From: JAQIBY01 sp964615585
GTDB lineage: Bacteria > Bacteroidota > Bacteroidia > Bacteroidales > ML635J-15
Length of the DNA stretch: 64,000 bases
Direction of reading: 5' to 3'
NCBI GenBank assembly: GCA_964615585.1
Contig: CAZTNS010000001.1
Location: 1 to 64,000 of the forward strand
Shown here: in pieces, positions 1 through 8,937 of the stretch
Numbering within the stretch: position 1 is the stretch's first letter
How the letters are laid out: each line of letters starts with the position of its first letter
Translations under genes and position numbers: made by a program
The notes under the pieces: generated by a model
Seen by the model: only the letters and a program-made list of their open reading frames with translations
Database searches by the model: none
What the model was told of the DNA's origin: nothing

Positions 1-1668
1 GATAACGATGTTGAAGAACCGGATGCGCAGGATTTGATACTGGCAGCCATAAAAGCCCGGAAAATGAAGGACAATGCGTCCTATTTTGCATTTACGGCAA
101 CCCCAAAAAATACAACCCTGGAACGTTTCGGCGAACAACAGAGCGATGGCTCATTTAAGCCCTTCCATTTATACTCAATGAAACAAGCCATTGAAGAGGG
201 ATTTATTCTTGATGTGCTCTCAAACTACAGCACATACAAAAGTTATTATGAAATTCAGAAATCCATACAGGAAAATCCCTTGTTTGAAAGTATGAAAGCA
301 CAGAAAATGCTCAAGGCAAGTGTAGAAAGAAATCCGGAAACCATTGCCAGCAAAGCTGAGTTGATGCTTGAGCACTTGTTTGAAAATGTGCTGACAACAG
401 AAAGGCTTAAAGGCAAAGCCAAGGCCATGGTGGTTACGCAAAGCATTGAATCAGCCATCAATTACTATTTTGCCATCAAAAAAATACTGGAATCAAAAGA
501 CAATCCCTTTAAAATTCTCATTGCTTTTTCCGGTAAAAAGACGGTGCGGGGCAATGAGTATTCCGAAGAAAAAATCAATGGCGTCAGCGAATCTAAAACA
601 CGTGAAGCCTTTGATCAGGATGATTACCGGATATTGGTTGTGGCAAACAAATACCTCACAGGCTTTGACCAGCCAAAGTTGTGTGCCATGTATGTGGACA
701 AGCGATTGCAGGGCGTACAGGCTGTTCAGGCTTTGTCCCGTCTCAATCGTACCGCACCCAAACTTGGCAAAAAGACAGAAGATTTGTTTGTTCTGGACTT
801 TTTCAATGATGAAAGTGAAATTAAAGCCGCCTTTGAGCCGTTTTATGTCTCGGCTACACTCACCGGAGCAACCGATCTCAATGTATTGCATGAATTGAAA
901 GAATTGCTGGATGATGTTGGCGTATATGATCCGGATGAAGTGGACGAATTCAACAAACGGTTTTTTCAGAACGAAGATGCACAAAACCTGAGTCCTATCA
1001 TTGATGCTGCTGCCGCTCGTTTCAATGATGAGCTGGAAATGGAAGATAAAGACAAGGCAGATTATAAGATTAAAGCCAAGCAGTTTGTGAAAATATACGG
1101 TCAAATGGCAACCATCATGCCGTTTGAAATGCCCTCATGGGAAAAACGCTTCTGGTTTCTTAAATTTTTGATTCCTAAACTCATTGTGAAAGATAAAGAA
1201 GCGAATGATTTACATTCCCTGATGGAGGCTGTAAGTCTGGAAAGCTATGGCATCAAACGTGTGAAACTGGGTTCAAACATAAGCCTCGAAGATGAAGAGT
1301 CATCTGTGGAGCCACAAACGCCACGTCCGCGTGGTGTACACGAAGAACCGGAAAAAGACCCCCTGGATTTGATTGTCAGGAGCTTTAATGAAAAATGGTT
1401 TGACGGATGGGAAGCTACGCCTGAAGAACAACGTGTAAAATTTGTAAAACTGGCCGAAAACATCAGAAAACATCCGGATTTTGAAGTGAAATACAAGCAA
1501 AACCCCGATCCGGAAACCAAAAAACTTGCTTTCAATAAGATTTTTGATGATGTCATCACCGAAGAACGCAGCCGCGATCTTGATTTTTACAGAATGCTGG
1601 CCAAAGACGAAGCCTTCCGGGAATCGATTTTGAATACCGTGGCAAGGGTGCTGGATTATGCGTCTTGA
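1..1668 (+). CDS. hsdR: Type I restriction enzyme R subunit (HsdR), C-terminal part; 5' end outside window
   Basis: The reading frame is open from the first base, so the start lies upstream; about 555 residues are visible. They cover the second half of the DEAD-like translocase motor: the FTATP motif near visible residue 40, VVANKYLTGFDQP (motif V region) and QALSRLNR (motif VI, arginine finger). A helical C-terminal region follows, which in this family binds the methylase core. HsdR hydrolyses ATP to pull DNA and cuts it when translocation stalls. The N-terminal nuclease and Walker A are not in view. No hsdM or hsdS lies downstream, so any partners must be upstream. An acidic linker with SLEDEESS sits near visible residue 430. 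Family assignment is strong; whether the system is intact cannot be judged. Confidence 0.9.
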   Translation, partial: DNDVEEPDAQDLILAAIKARKMKDNASYFAFTATPKNTTLERFGEQQSDGSFKPFHLYSMKQAIEEGFILDVLSNYSTYKSYYEIQKSIQENPLFESMKAQKMLKASVERNPETIASKAELMLEHLFENVLTTERLKGKAKAMVVTQSIESAINYYFAIKKILESKDNPFKILIAFSGKKTVRGNEYSEEKINGVSESKTREAFDQDDYRILVVANKYLTGFDQPKLCAMYVDKRLQGVQAVQALSRLNRTAPKLGKKTEDLFVLDFFNDESEIKAAFEPFYVSATLTGATDLNVLHELKELLDDVGVYDPDEVDEFNKRFFQNEDAQNLSPIIDAAAARFNDELEMEDKDKADYKIKAKQFVKIYGQMATIMPFEMPSWEKRFWFLKFLIPKLIVKDKEANDLHSLMEAVSLESYGIKRVKLGSNISLEDEESSVEPQTPRPRGVHEEPEKDPLDLIVRSFNEKWFDGWEATPEEQRVKFVKLAENIRKHPDFEVKYKQNPDPETKKLAFNKIFDDVITEERSRDLDFYRMLAKDEAFRESILNTVARVLDYAS

Positions 1669-1776
1669 GTGCCATGTTGTTTTTATTTACGACATAACGG
1701 TTTTTACCTGATCCCTCAAACTGGCATATTGCTATCCGAAATCTATGAACACACCAGCAAAATAAAGGTGTACGTT

Positions 1777-1883
1777 TCGGAATAACTCAATACACCGCAT
1801 TTTGACCGGAATCACTGGCACAACAAAACCGGAATGAATGGCACATTTCGGCAGGCTCAATGCATCGCAATTCGAACCGGAAT
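1777..1883. repeat. Short CCGGAAT repeats resembling an IS21-family terminus
   Basis: Copies of (T/C)CGGAAT lie at 1777-1783, 1806-1812, 1829-1835 and 1877-1883. Two of them continue as ACTGGCAC-like or AATGGCAC sequence. Spaced degenerate repeats of this kind are found at the ends of Bacteroidota IS21-type elements, as I recall from that family. No istA or istB gene is adjacent, so this would be a relic of one end. The identification is an inference from the repeat pattern. Confidence 0.4.
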
Positions 1884-1913
1884 AACCATCCGGTTTTAAA
1901 ACTAAAAATTTTA

Positions 1914-3050
1914 TCAGAAAGTATTGAAATAAAAATTTGCCAGCCAGTGTTTATACATTGGGTCTAAAATTATGAATTTACCCTCAAATCCATCAATAAT
2001 TTCTTTCTTCACAAGGGCTCTTTTGATGACAGTAACATTTGCTGAACTACCCAATTTATAGTCTTTAATAACGTTTTGTGAATTAAAATGCACTACCCCA
2101 TTTATCATGGCATTCAGGAAATAAACCTGTGTATTACTGAGGCTGTCGGTAAGATTCTGAAACAGCATGCTTAATTGTAAAATGATGCTGTTATGAGCAT
2201 CTCTGACAAGTTCTTCACTTGCTACTTCTTCTGCTCTAAGCCAGGTTTGCTGAGCCAATTGCTGAACATAATAAGAATGACACTCTGTTAATTCTGCTAT
2301 TAAGCCTGCATTTTTTGCGTTTATGCTTTTACCTGTCTGTCTGAATCTTTTTTTTATAAATTTCACCCAGTCATCTCTTGATATTTTTTGTAAAAACATC
2401 AAATCACCAAATTTATAAAAGGGCATTGAACTATTTGCAAAAATATTACTCATCATGTGCCTTTTGCTTCCATATAAGCAATATGAAACGTTTTGATGCT
2501 TTTGCCAGTGTGATCTGAGCTTTTTCTGAAACTGCAATGGTTCATCAAATTCATTTATATTCTGGAACTCATCAACACAAACTACGAACTTTAGATTTTT
2601 TGCTTTCGCTATATTTTCTGCAAGATCCAATATCTCATCGGGTTCAGTTTTAAGCCGTTCAATATCAAAATTTACTTTAAATTCCGCATCACCACCTGCA
2701 CTAAAACTAATATTCGGTATTATCCGTTTAAAGAAATCACCGGCAGTTTTTATTATTTCATTTGCTTTAGTCGTTGTTGATTTTAATATTTCCTTTGCAA
2801 ATACCGAATAAAATTCTTCTTCATTTCGGATATTATACATATCAATAATGCAGGTTCTAAGTTTCTTATCATCTTTTACAGCTTTTTCAACTGCTCTCAA
2901 AACTAATGTTGATTTACCCCACCTGCGAGGTGATATAAGAACCATGTTTACCTGAGATTGAAAGTTGTTTATCAATCTTGTCATTTCCTCCTGCCTGTCA
3001 GTAAATTCCTGCTTAACGGGGAGGTGTCCATATACAAAAGGCATTTTCAT
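1914..3050 (-). CDS. AAA-family ATPase (ATPase_2 / archaeal-type), function unknown
   Basis: This is a 378-residue protein with a P-loop SPRRWGKST near residue 40 and a Walker B VDEFQ near residue 165. The helical C-terminal half looks like the winged-helix region of the archaeal-type ATPase_2 family. Such ATPases are common as single genes in Bacteroidota and their cellular role is mostly unknown. The start is placed at MKMPFVYG (3048-3050). A longer upstream frame only translates a tandem DNA repeat (3078-3135) into a meaningless Ile/Leu/His run. The gene sits between an hsdR fragment and a SNF2 helicase, which hints at an accessory or defence setting without proving one. Confidence 0.75.
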   Translation of the reverse strand: MKMPFVYGHLPVKQEFTDRQEEMTRLINNFQSQVNMVLISPRRWGKSTLVLRAVEKAVKDDKKLRTCIIDMYNIRNEEEFYSVFAKEILKSTTTKANEIIKTAGDFFKRIIPNISFSAGGDAEFKVNFDIERLKTEPDEILDLAENIAKAKNLKFVVCVDEFQNINEFDEPLQFQKKLRSHWQKHQNVSYCLYGSKRHMMSNIFANSSMPFYKFGDLMFLQKISRDDWVKFIKKRFRQTGKSINAKNAGLIAELTECHSYYVQQLAQQTWLRAEEVASEELVRDAHNSIILQLSMLFQNLTDSLSNTQVYFLNAMINGVVHFNSQNVIKDYKLGSSANVTVIKRALVKKEIIDGFEGKFIILDPMYKHWLANFYFNTF

Positions 3051-3077
3051 ACTTTCACATTTTACCACAAAGATAAC

Positions 3078-3135
3078 AAAATGATGTAATAAAATGATAT
3101 GTAATAAAATTATATGCAATAAAATTATTGCATAT
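3078..3135. repeat. Degenerate 13-15 bp tandem repeat upstream of the ATPase gene
   Basis: Four consecutive units of AAAATGATATGTAAT type lie at 3078-3090, 3091-3105, 3106-3120 and 3121-3135. They occupy the region where the minus-strand ATPase gene's promoter and leader would be, and account for the spurious N-terminal extension of its frame. Confidence 0.6.
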
Positions 3136-3341
3136 TATTGTTTCACAAATTTCAAAAACGTTGATTTCTGATCATCTCTGAACCAAAAAAGGTAAATACC
3201 GGGAGTTAAAGAATTAATGCTTATTGGGTTAGAATATTCACCTCGCGTAATAATTAAACCACTAATTTTTAATCTTGCATAATCAATTTTCAGATATCCT
3301 GACTTAGTGGTAAATGAAAGTGTCGCAATAATTAAGTACAT
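3135..3341 (-). pseudogene. Orphan fragment of a T9SS type A C-terminal sorting domain
   Basis: The 68-residue frame ends with NPISINSLTPGIYLFWF and FLKFVKQ. This fits the last strands of a Por-secretion C-terminal sorting domain (sxLpaGiYf...kfik). No signal peptide and no cargo domain are attached, so it cannot work as a secreted protein. It is best read as the 3' remnant of a larger T9SS cargo gene lost by deletion or rearrangement, consistent with the disturbed surroundings (IS-like relic, repeats). Confidence 0.55.
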
Positions 3342-3358
3342 AATGATATCAAGTTTTT

Positions 3359-3434
3359 AGTTGGCAAAAGGCAATTGGCAAGGCGTACATATCACAATGA
3401 TGGAATTAAATTGCCAACTGCATTTTTGCCAACT
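3359..3434. repeat. 23-bp imperfect inverted repeat
   Basis: The arm at 3359-3381 (AGTTGGCAAAAGGCAATTGG...) is nearly the reverse complement of 3411-3434, with a spacer of about 29 bp. A second small hairpin, CCCCG...CGGGG, follows at 3440-3462. The 245-bp gap between the sorting-domain fragment and the SNF2 gene holds nothing else I can identify. It is probably a dispersed hairpin-type repeat; no transposase is nearby. Confidence 0.5.
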
Positions 3435-3586
3435 GTTTACCCCGTAGGGAAATCCTTCGGGGCCAACTGATTTTACCGAAGCTGTCTTTTTCAATGTACA
3501 ATTTATCATCTGAAGGATGAGGAAAAAATACTGAAATAACCTTTTTCAATTTTGAACGCTATCGCATGTTTATTTATAGCAGCACC

Positions 3587-6500
3587 CTACATCGAAACCA
3601 GCTCTTTCAACTCATTCTGTGACAAATCGCCAATCCATTTTTCGCCTTTGTCAACGCTGATGTCGGCAAGCTCTTTTTTGTGATTGATCATGTCATTGAT
3701 CTTTTCTTCAAAACTGTTTTTTGTGATCAGGCGGTACACCATCACATTTTTTTTCTGCCCGATCCTGAACGCTCTGTCGGTGGCTTGATTTTCAACCGCA
3801 GGATTCCACCAGAGGTCGTAATGTATGACGTTGCTTGCTGCCGTGAGGTTGAGGCCGGTACCACCGGCTTTTATGGAGAGTATCAGGGTTTTCAGGTGGG
3901 GCTTGGTTTGAAAATCCGTCACCATCTCGTCTCGCTTTTTACGGGAGGTGCCACCATGAAGAAACATTGTTTCGATATTGAATGCGTTTTGCAGCATCTT
4001 TTCTATAATAACCCCCATTTCTTTGTATTGTGTAAAAATGAGCACCTTTTCATTGTTTTCATAAATTTTTTCAAGCAGGTTGATCAGCATCATGCTTTTG
4101 CCTGACAGTTCCGGATTATAGTCTTGCTTTTTCAGGAATTGCCCGGGGTGATTGCATACTTGTTTCAATGCTGTCATGAGTTTAAAAACCATGCCTTTCC
4201 GTTTGATCTGATCCTCTTCATCAATTTTATTCAGCTCTGCCAGCATGTCGTCAACAACCTGCTTATACAAAGCTGCCTGCTCCTCTGTGAGGTTCACATA
4301 GTTATCGTTTTGTATTTTATCCGGCAGGTCGCTGATGATTTTCTTGTCTGTTTTTTCCCGCCTGATGATGAAGGGAGAGCATATTTTTTTAAACTTGTCA
4401 AGTTTGTCTTTGTTCCGGTAAATTTCGATGGGCTGGGCATATTCCTTTTGGAATTGTTTTGCGGACCCCAGGTACTTTTTGTTGACAAAATCAAAAATAC
4501 TCCAGTATTCCCGCAACCTGTTTTCCACCGGTGTTCCGCTCATGGCAATCTTTATCGGAGATTTAAGCCGTTTTATGGCTTTTGTCTGATTTGTGTGGGG
4601 ATTTTTGATGTTTTGAGCCTCATCTATCACCACCATGGCCCATTTTTTCTTAGCCAAATCGTTGATGTCGCTCCTGACAATGCCGTAAGAGGTAATGATG
4701 AGCTCATCGTCTTCGTGATTTTTCAGCGACCTGTTTGGGCCGTGATAAATACCGGCTTTCAATTCCGGTGCAAATTTCCGGATTTCATTTTGCCAGTTGG
4801 TGATCAATGTGGTTGGTACCACAATCAGGCCTTTTTTGTTTTCCAACAGATTCTCTGATTTGAGTTTCAATATGGTGGCAATCACCTGTATGGTTTTGCC
4901 CAATCCCATGTCATCGGCAATGATGCTCCCGAAGCCGGTTTTGCTGTTTTTGTACAACCATTGATAGCCGGATTCCTGGTATGGACGTAAGCTACCGTTT
5001 AAATTTTCAGGAACAGGGTAATCCTGGGTTTCTGAAAGCTGCTGAATGATTTTCTTCAGGCCTGGTGAAATGGAAATTTTAGCTCCCTCGTATTCTTCAG
5101 TTAAGGCTGATTTTAATACCTCCTGGGATGATAATTCGGGGGGATTTTCCAGGTTTTTCAGGATGTTCTGCACTTCATTTTTGTCAATCAGCACATACCG
5201 GCCTTTAATTTTGACAATGCTTTCGTATTTTGTTGCGATTTTTTTGAATTCTTTGGCAGAAATTTGTTTGTCTCCGATAGCGATTTTCCAGTCAAAATCA
5301 AGCATGTTGTTGATGTTCAGGAAAGATTTTGACTTTTCTGCTGAGCTGTTTGTTTTTAGGGCGAGTGATACTTTTGGCCGTGCCAGTTTTTTTAATGAAT
5401 TGGGCAGCAATATTTTTATGCCGAGGCGTTTTATTTTCGGCAAAATTTCCAGCAATACATCCGTAAACTCTGCTGCTTCATAATAAACCGGTTTCTTGCC
5501 GTAATCAGCAATTACCTGATGTAATGCGCTGAAATGATTGGCCAGGTTATTGAGCGATTCAAGTACGCTAAACCGGTGATCTTTGTATTCATCGTCTTTA
5601 AGAAAAGATTCCAGGTCAATCAGCTTAGCACCCGATTTTTTTGTGTTATCCACCAGCAAACTGAGGGTAAATACATTGTCCTCCGGTTCGTCCACTTTTA
5701 TCACCGGAATATATTCCTTCCCGGACAAATAAAAATTGTTCAGCCATTTGTGTATGGCTTCGGGTGTGCCTTTTTCGCCAATATCATTAAAGGTATATAC
5801 CTCAGAAGCAAAAAACAGTTGCCTTATTTTGCCGGCCTGCGAATCATCTTCAGGTAGGCCTGCGCCGTAATATTCGTAAACAAACCAATCCAGGAAAAGC
5901 GAAATCAACTGGATTAACTGGTCTTCCTTCCCGAGGTATTTGGGCTCCAGGGGGTGTTCATAGATTCGGATGATATCGCCGGGAGTGGTATCCAGTAAGT
6001 TTGAAAAAATATCCCTCACACTGGGATTAATCAAAGCAGGAATGTACCTGATCCTGTAATTGTCATTCTGTAATCTGATGAGCTGGGGAATGAATGCACT
6101 TTGCCTGATCAGGCTGATTGAAAAATGATAAACCGCATAAATAGCACGCAGTTCAGGGCACAGGCGATTTGAATATTTGTTGGGGATTTCCTGCAAATAA
6201 TCAATAAAACCGCCAATGCCAATATCTCCAAGAAAATGTATTGTTGCTTCATCGCTGATTAATTCTGCGTGATCATAAGACAAGCTGTAATCGATTTTGA
6301 TATTTGCTTCCCGGTAAACCTCGTATTCGTTGTAGAAATCAAGCCCATCCGCCTCTTCCTGAGATTCAATGAGTTTTTTAAGCCCTTTTTCTGTTTTGTT
6401 GTATGCTTTTTTGATCTCATTTTTGAAATTCCCTGTAGAAAACATACTGTGTTCTTCCAGCAGGGAAAGCAACTCATTTTTCATTTCAGGGATAACCGAA

Positions 6501-7120
6501 AAGTCTATATTTTCCGGTTGCTTGTCAGCGATATTCTGTTTTGATGCTTCGGGTTTATCTTTTATGAGCTCATCAGCCTGCGGGATGGTGGAAATGTTTT
6601 TGTCCGGCAGCATGCCTGATTTTTCCAGCTCGCCAATAATATCCAGTCCTTTGAGGTTGAACAGGATGAAGGGGTTTTTGTCAATTTCATTGGCGATGAT
6701 GTATATTACGGCAGCGATGTGTTTGCATGGCACAGCCCAGTCGGGGCAAGAACAGTGCATGTCTATATCGTTCCATGTGCGGGGAAATATTTGGATGCCT
6801 TCCTTTGTGGTATATTCATGCAGAGAACTGGGCAATTCAAGGTTTACCAGGCTGGTCAGTAACATGGGATTGCTGTGGATTTTATCCATGATCTTGCGCT
6901 TATCGGTTGCTGATAACTGAGGAACGCTGCAACTTACAGCATAAGGCATTATTCTTGATCCCTGCACATCTGCATGAATGTTATTTTTGTTGATTTTAAT
7001 GTCAGTAACATAGCCTTTATTGGCATAGGTTCTTCCCCGTGGTAAGCGGTTTGAGAAATCGATGTTGTGGAGGGCTCTCAGCCATTGTTCACCCCACCAT
7101 GTTTGTCCGTATTGGTTCAT
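3587..7120 (-). CDS. SNF2-family DEAD/DEAH helicase with N-terminal SWIM zinc finger
   Basis: The 1177-residue protein has a SWIM zinc finger with C123, C125, C132 and H134 (CSCPDW...CKH). A long middle region follows, then a SNF2 motor: DDMGLGKT (Walker A, about residue 735), DEAQ (about 833), SGTPVENRL (motif III) and the second RecA lobe ending in QATDRAFRIGQ (about 1121). Proteins of this build are ATP-driven DNA translocases that remodel protein-DNA or nucleic-acid complexes; the SWIM finger is thought to bind DNA or protein. The gene stands alone. It resembles the widespread bacterial SWIM-SNF2 group rather than RapA. It lies next to an ATPase and an hsdR fragment; a defence role is possible but not shown. 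Confidence 0.9.
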   Translation of the reverse strand: MNQYGQTWWGEQWLRALHNIDFSNRLPRGRTYANKGYVTDIKINKNNIHADVQGSRIMPYAVSCSVPQLSATDKRKIMDKIHSNPMLLTSLVNLELPSSLHEYTTKEGIQIFPRTWNDIDMHCSCPDWAVPCKHIAAVIYIIANEIDKNPFILFNLKGLDIIGELEKSGMLPDKNISTIPQADELIKDKPEASKQNIADKQPENIDFSVIPEMKNELLSLLEEHSMFSTGNFKNEIKKAYNKTEKGLKKLIESQEEADGLDFYNEYEVYREANIKIDYSLSYDHAELISDEATIHFLGDIGIGGFIDYLQEIPNKYSNRLCPELRAIYAVYHFSISLIRQSAFIPQLIRLQNDNYRIRYIPALINPSVRDIFSNLLDTTPGDIIRIYEHPLEPKYLGKEDQLIQLISLFLDWFVYEYYGAGLPEDDSQAGKIRQLFFASEVYTFNDIGEKGTPEAIHKWLNNFYLSGKEYIPVIKVDEPEDNVFTLSLLVDNTKKSGAKLIDLESFLKDDEYKDHRFSVLESLNNLANHFSALHQVIADYGKKPVYYEAAEFTDVLLEILPKIKRLGIKILLPNSLKKLARPKVSLALKTNSSAEKSKSFLNINNMLDFDWKIAIGDKQISAKEFKKIATKYESIVKIKGRYVLIDKNEVQNILKNLENPPELSSQEVLKSALTEEYEGAKISISPGLKKIIQQLSETQDYPVPENLNGSLRPYQESGYQWLYKNSKTGFGSIIADDMGLGKTIQVIATILKLKSENLLENKKGLIVVPTTLITNWQNEIRKFAPELKAGIYHGPNRSLKNHEDDELIITSYGIVRSDINDLAKKKWAMVVIDEAQNIKNPHTNQTKAIKRLKSPIKIAMSGTPVENRLREYWSIFDFVNKKYLGSAKQFQKEYAQPIEIYRNKDKLDKFKKICSPFIIRREKTDKKIISDLPDKIQNDNYVNLTEEQAALYKQVVDDMLAELNKIDEEDQIKRKGMVFKLMTALKQVCNHPGQFLKKQDYNPELSGKSMMLINLLEKIYENNEKVLIFTQYKEMGVIIEKMLQNAFNIETMFLHGGTSRKKRDEMVTDFQTKPHLKTLILSIKAGGTGLNLTAASNVIHYDLWWNPAVENQATDRAFRIGQKKNVMVYRLITKNSFEEKINDMINHKKELADISVDKGEKWIGDLSQNELKELVSM

Positions 7121-7595
7121 AATTCCAAAGTAAAATCAGTAACAAAAATTTTGCTTGTTTAACAGCATAAAAATACATAATACATTGGATGGGACAAAAA
7201 ATGGGATGTTAAATTTTTCTGCTGTGCCCGACCTTCAGGGTCGGCTTGTTTATGCGTAAACATTGAATAGATCAAAGAAAATTATAAAGAAAAAGTAAAA
7301 TTACAAAAGTTTTCACTTTTAGATATTCTTGTTTTTCCACTAAGTTTGCAGTAGAACCATATTAAATAAATTGATAGCATGTTGGTATTAAAATGCTTTT
7401 GATGTAACAAATATGGAAAACATAAACATCATAAAAACAAGACATTACAAAAATACAATGTTCATATTAAATTGTTTATAAACAGATTATGTTTTCTGCG
7501 AAACTTCAGTAACAGTTCATTTTCTAAATCACACTATTAGCAGCGGTTTGTGATAAGTTGTATATAATTTCATGTTGTCTTGTTTGGCACCTGCT
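7121..7595. other. 475-bp AT-rich intergenic region
   Basis: This lies upstream of the SNF2 gene and downstream of the TPR gene, both on the minus strand. It is AT-rich with one small hairpin, CCGACC-TTCAG-GGTCGG near 7224-7240, that lacks a T tract. I see no open frame with coding character and no tRNA. It presumably contains the helicase promoter. Confidence 0.5.
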
Positions 7596-8618
7596 TTAAT
7601 CATCACAAAATTCTTTGATTTTTTCGTTCACTTCATCAAAGCCTGCTTCCCTGGCTTTTTTCAAGTCCTTGCATCCGCTCTTTTTTTCACCTGCCTGATG
7701 TTTTGAAAGCCCTCTGTAATAGTAAGCCCTGGCATAACCCGGCTTAATCTCAATGGTTTTGTTGAAGTCAGACATGGCTCCGCTGTAATTACCGAGTTCA
7801 TGTTTGGTAATGCCTCTGTTTGTATAATATCCAGCCTTGTATGGATTAATCTCAATGGCTTTATTAAAATCAGTTATCGCGCCGGCGAAGTCTTCCAAAT
7901 CATGTTTAACTAGGCCCCTGTTGTTGTAGGCACCGGCATTATCCGGATTAATCTCAATGGCTTTGCTATAATCAGCCAGTGCCCCCTGGTATTTTTTCAG
8001 TTTATGCTTGACAAGCCCACGGTTGATATAAACGCCGGCATTATCAGGATTGATCTCTATGGCTTTGTTATAGTCAGCCAGTGCGCCTTTGTAATCCTTT
8101 GTTTTTCGCTTAGTCAGACCCCTGTTGATATAAGCCGCTGCAACCTCAGGTTTGATTTTAATGACGGATGTGAAGTCTCTTATGGCACCTTTCTGATTTC
8201 CCAATTTGCCCCAGGCAAGCCCCCTGTTAAAATAAGCCATTGTATGAGAAGGTTTTGTATCAATAACTTTGCTTAGGTCTCTTACAGCGCCCTTGTAATC
8301 TCCCAGCTCATCCCTCGCTATTCCCCTGTTGAAATAAGCATCAATATCCCTGGGATTGATCTCAATGGCTTTATCAAAATCCAACAATGCTGAGCCGTGT
8401 TTTCCCAATTCGCCCTTAACAAGGCCCCTGTTAAAGTAAGCGTTTGCATTTTCAGGGTCGAGCTCAATGGCCTTGTTCAGGTTTTTAATGGCTTTTTTCA
8501 GCTCTCCCGATTCAAAGTTTTCAATGCCTTTGCTGTAATAGTCCTGTTCCGTTTGACAATAAGCTGTTCCCATGGTTAAAAACGTCAATCCTGATAGTAC
8601 AATTAAAATTTTTCGCAT
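7596..8618 (-). CDS. Secreted TPR-repeat protein
   Basis: The 340-residue protein has a signal peptide (MRKILIVLSGLTFL...AYC) followed by nine consecutive 34-residue tetratricopeptide repeats. The repeats show a regular NRG..K..LG....A..D..KAIEINP pattern and fill almost the whole mature protein. TPR arrays are protein-binding scaffolds; the partner is unknown. Repeats 5-7 are very alike at the DNA level, so copy number could vary between strains. The start is placed at 8616-8618, which gives a proper signal peptide. The Cys at the signal-peptide end is not in a convincing lipobox. No operon partner. Confidence 0.85.
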   Translation of the reverse strand: MRKILIVLSGLTFLTMGTAYCQTEQDYYSKGIENFESGELKKAIKNLNKAIELDPENANAYFNRGLVKGELGKHGSALLDFDKAIEINPRDIDAYFNRGIARDELGDYKGAVRDLSKVIDTKPSHTMAYFNRGLAWGKLGNQKGAIRDFTSVIKIKPEVAAAYINRGLTKRKTKDYKGALADYNKAIEINPDNAGVYINRGLVKHKLKKYQGALADYSKAIEINPDNAGAYNNRGLVKHDLEDFAGAITDFNKAIEINPYKAGYYTNRGITKHELGNYSGAMSDFNKTIEIKPGYARAYYYRGLSKHQAGEKKSGCKDLKKAREAGFDEVNEKIKEFCDD

Positions 8619-8707
8619 AATATAAATAGATTTGCTGTTTACAAACATTTGTCTTTAAATGCACAAGTTAATAAAAAAACAATGAGTCCACTCTAAAAAA
8701 TCATTTT

Positions 8708-8808
8708 TCGCCACAAAAACACAAAAACACAAAAACCCACCAAAAATTAACTAAATGAATTTCAATATTTTGTGCAATTTGATGCTTTGGTATTTTGGTG
8801 GCATTTTT
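8708..8808. repeat. A-rich imperfect inverted repeat (dispersed intergenic type)
   Basis: A GCCACAAAAACACAAAA arm near 8709 is matched by its imperfect reverse complement TTTGGTATTTTGGTGGC near 8787-8803. Intergenic 'GCCACAAAG...' repeats of this type are scattered in many Bacteroidota genomes. No coding content. The MFS promoter follows it. Confidence 0.45.
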
Positions 8809-8881
8809 TATTTTTCGACTTTTTTGATGAGTAGTCCCACCAATGATAACAAGAAATGCCAGGAAAAACTATTTTGAATTT

Positions 8882-8910
8882 TTTGTAAGCCAATAATTTT
8901 ACTACTTTAG
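8882..8910 (+). promoter_or_regulatory. Promoter of the MFS gene (Bacteroidota type)
   Basis: TTTG at 8882-8885, 17 nt, then TACTTTAG at 8903-8910. This is one mismatch from the TAnnTTTG -7 box. The gene starts 27 nt downstream. Confidence 0.55.
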
Positions 8911-8937
8911 CGCTGCAAAATCAAAAAATGACTTGTT

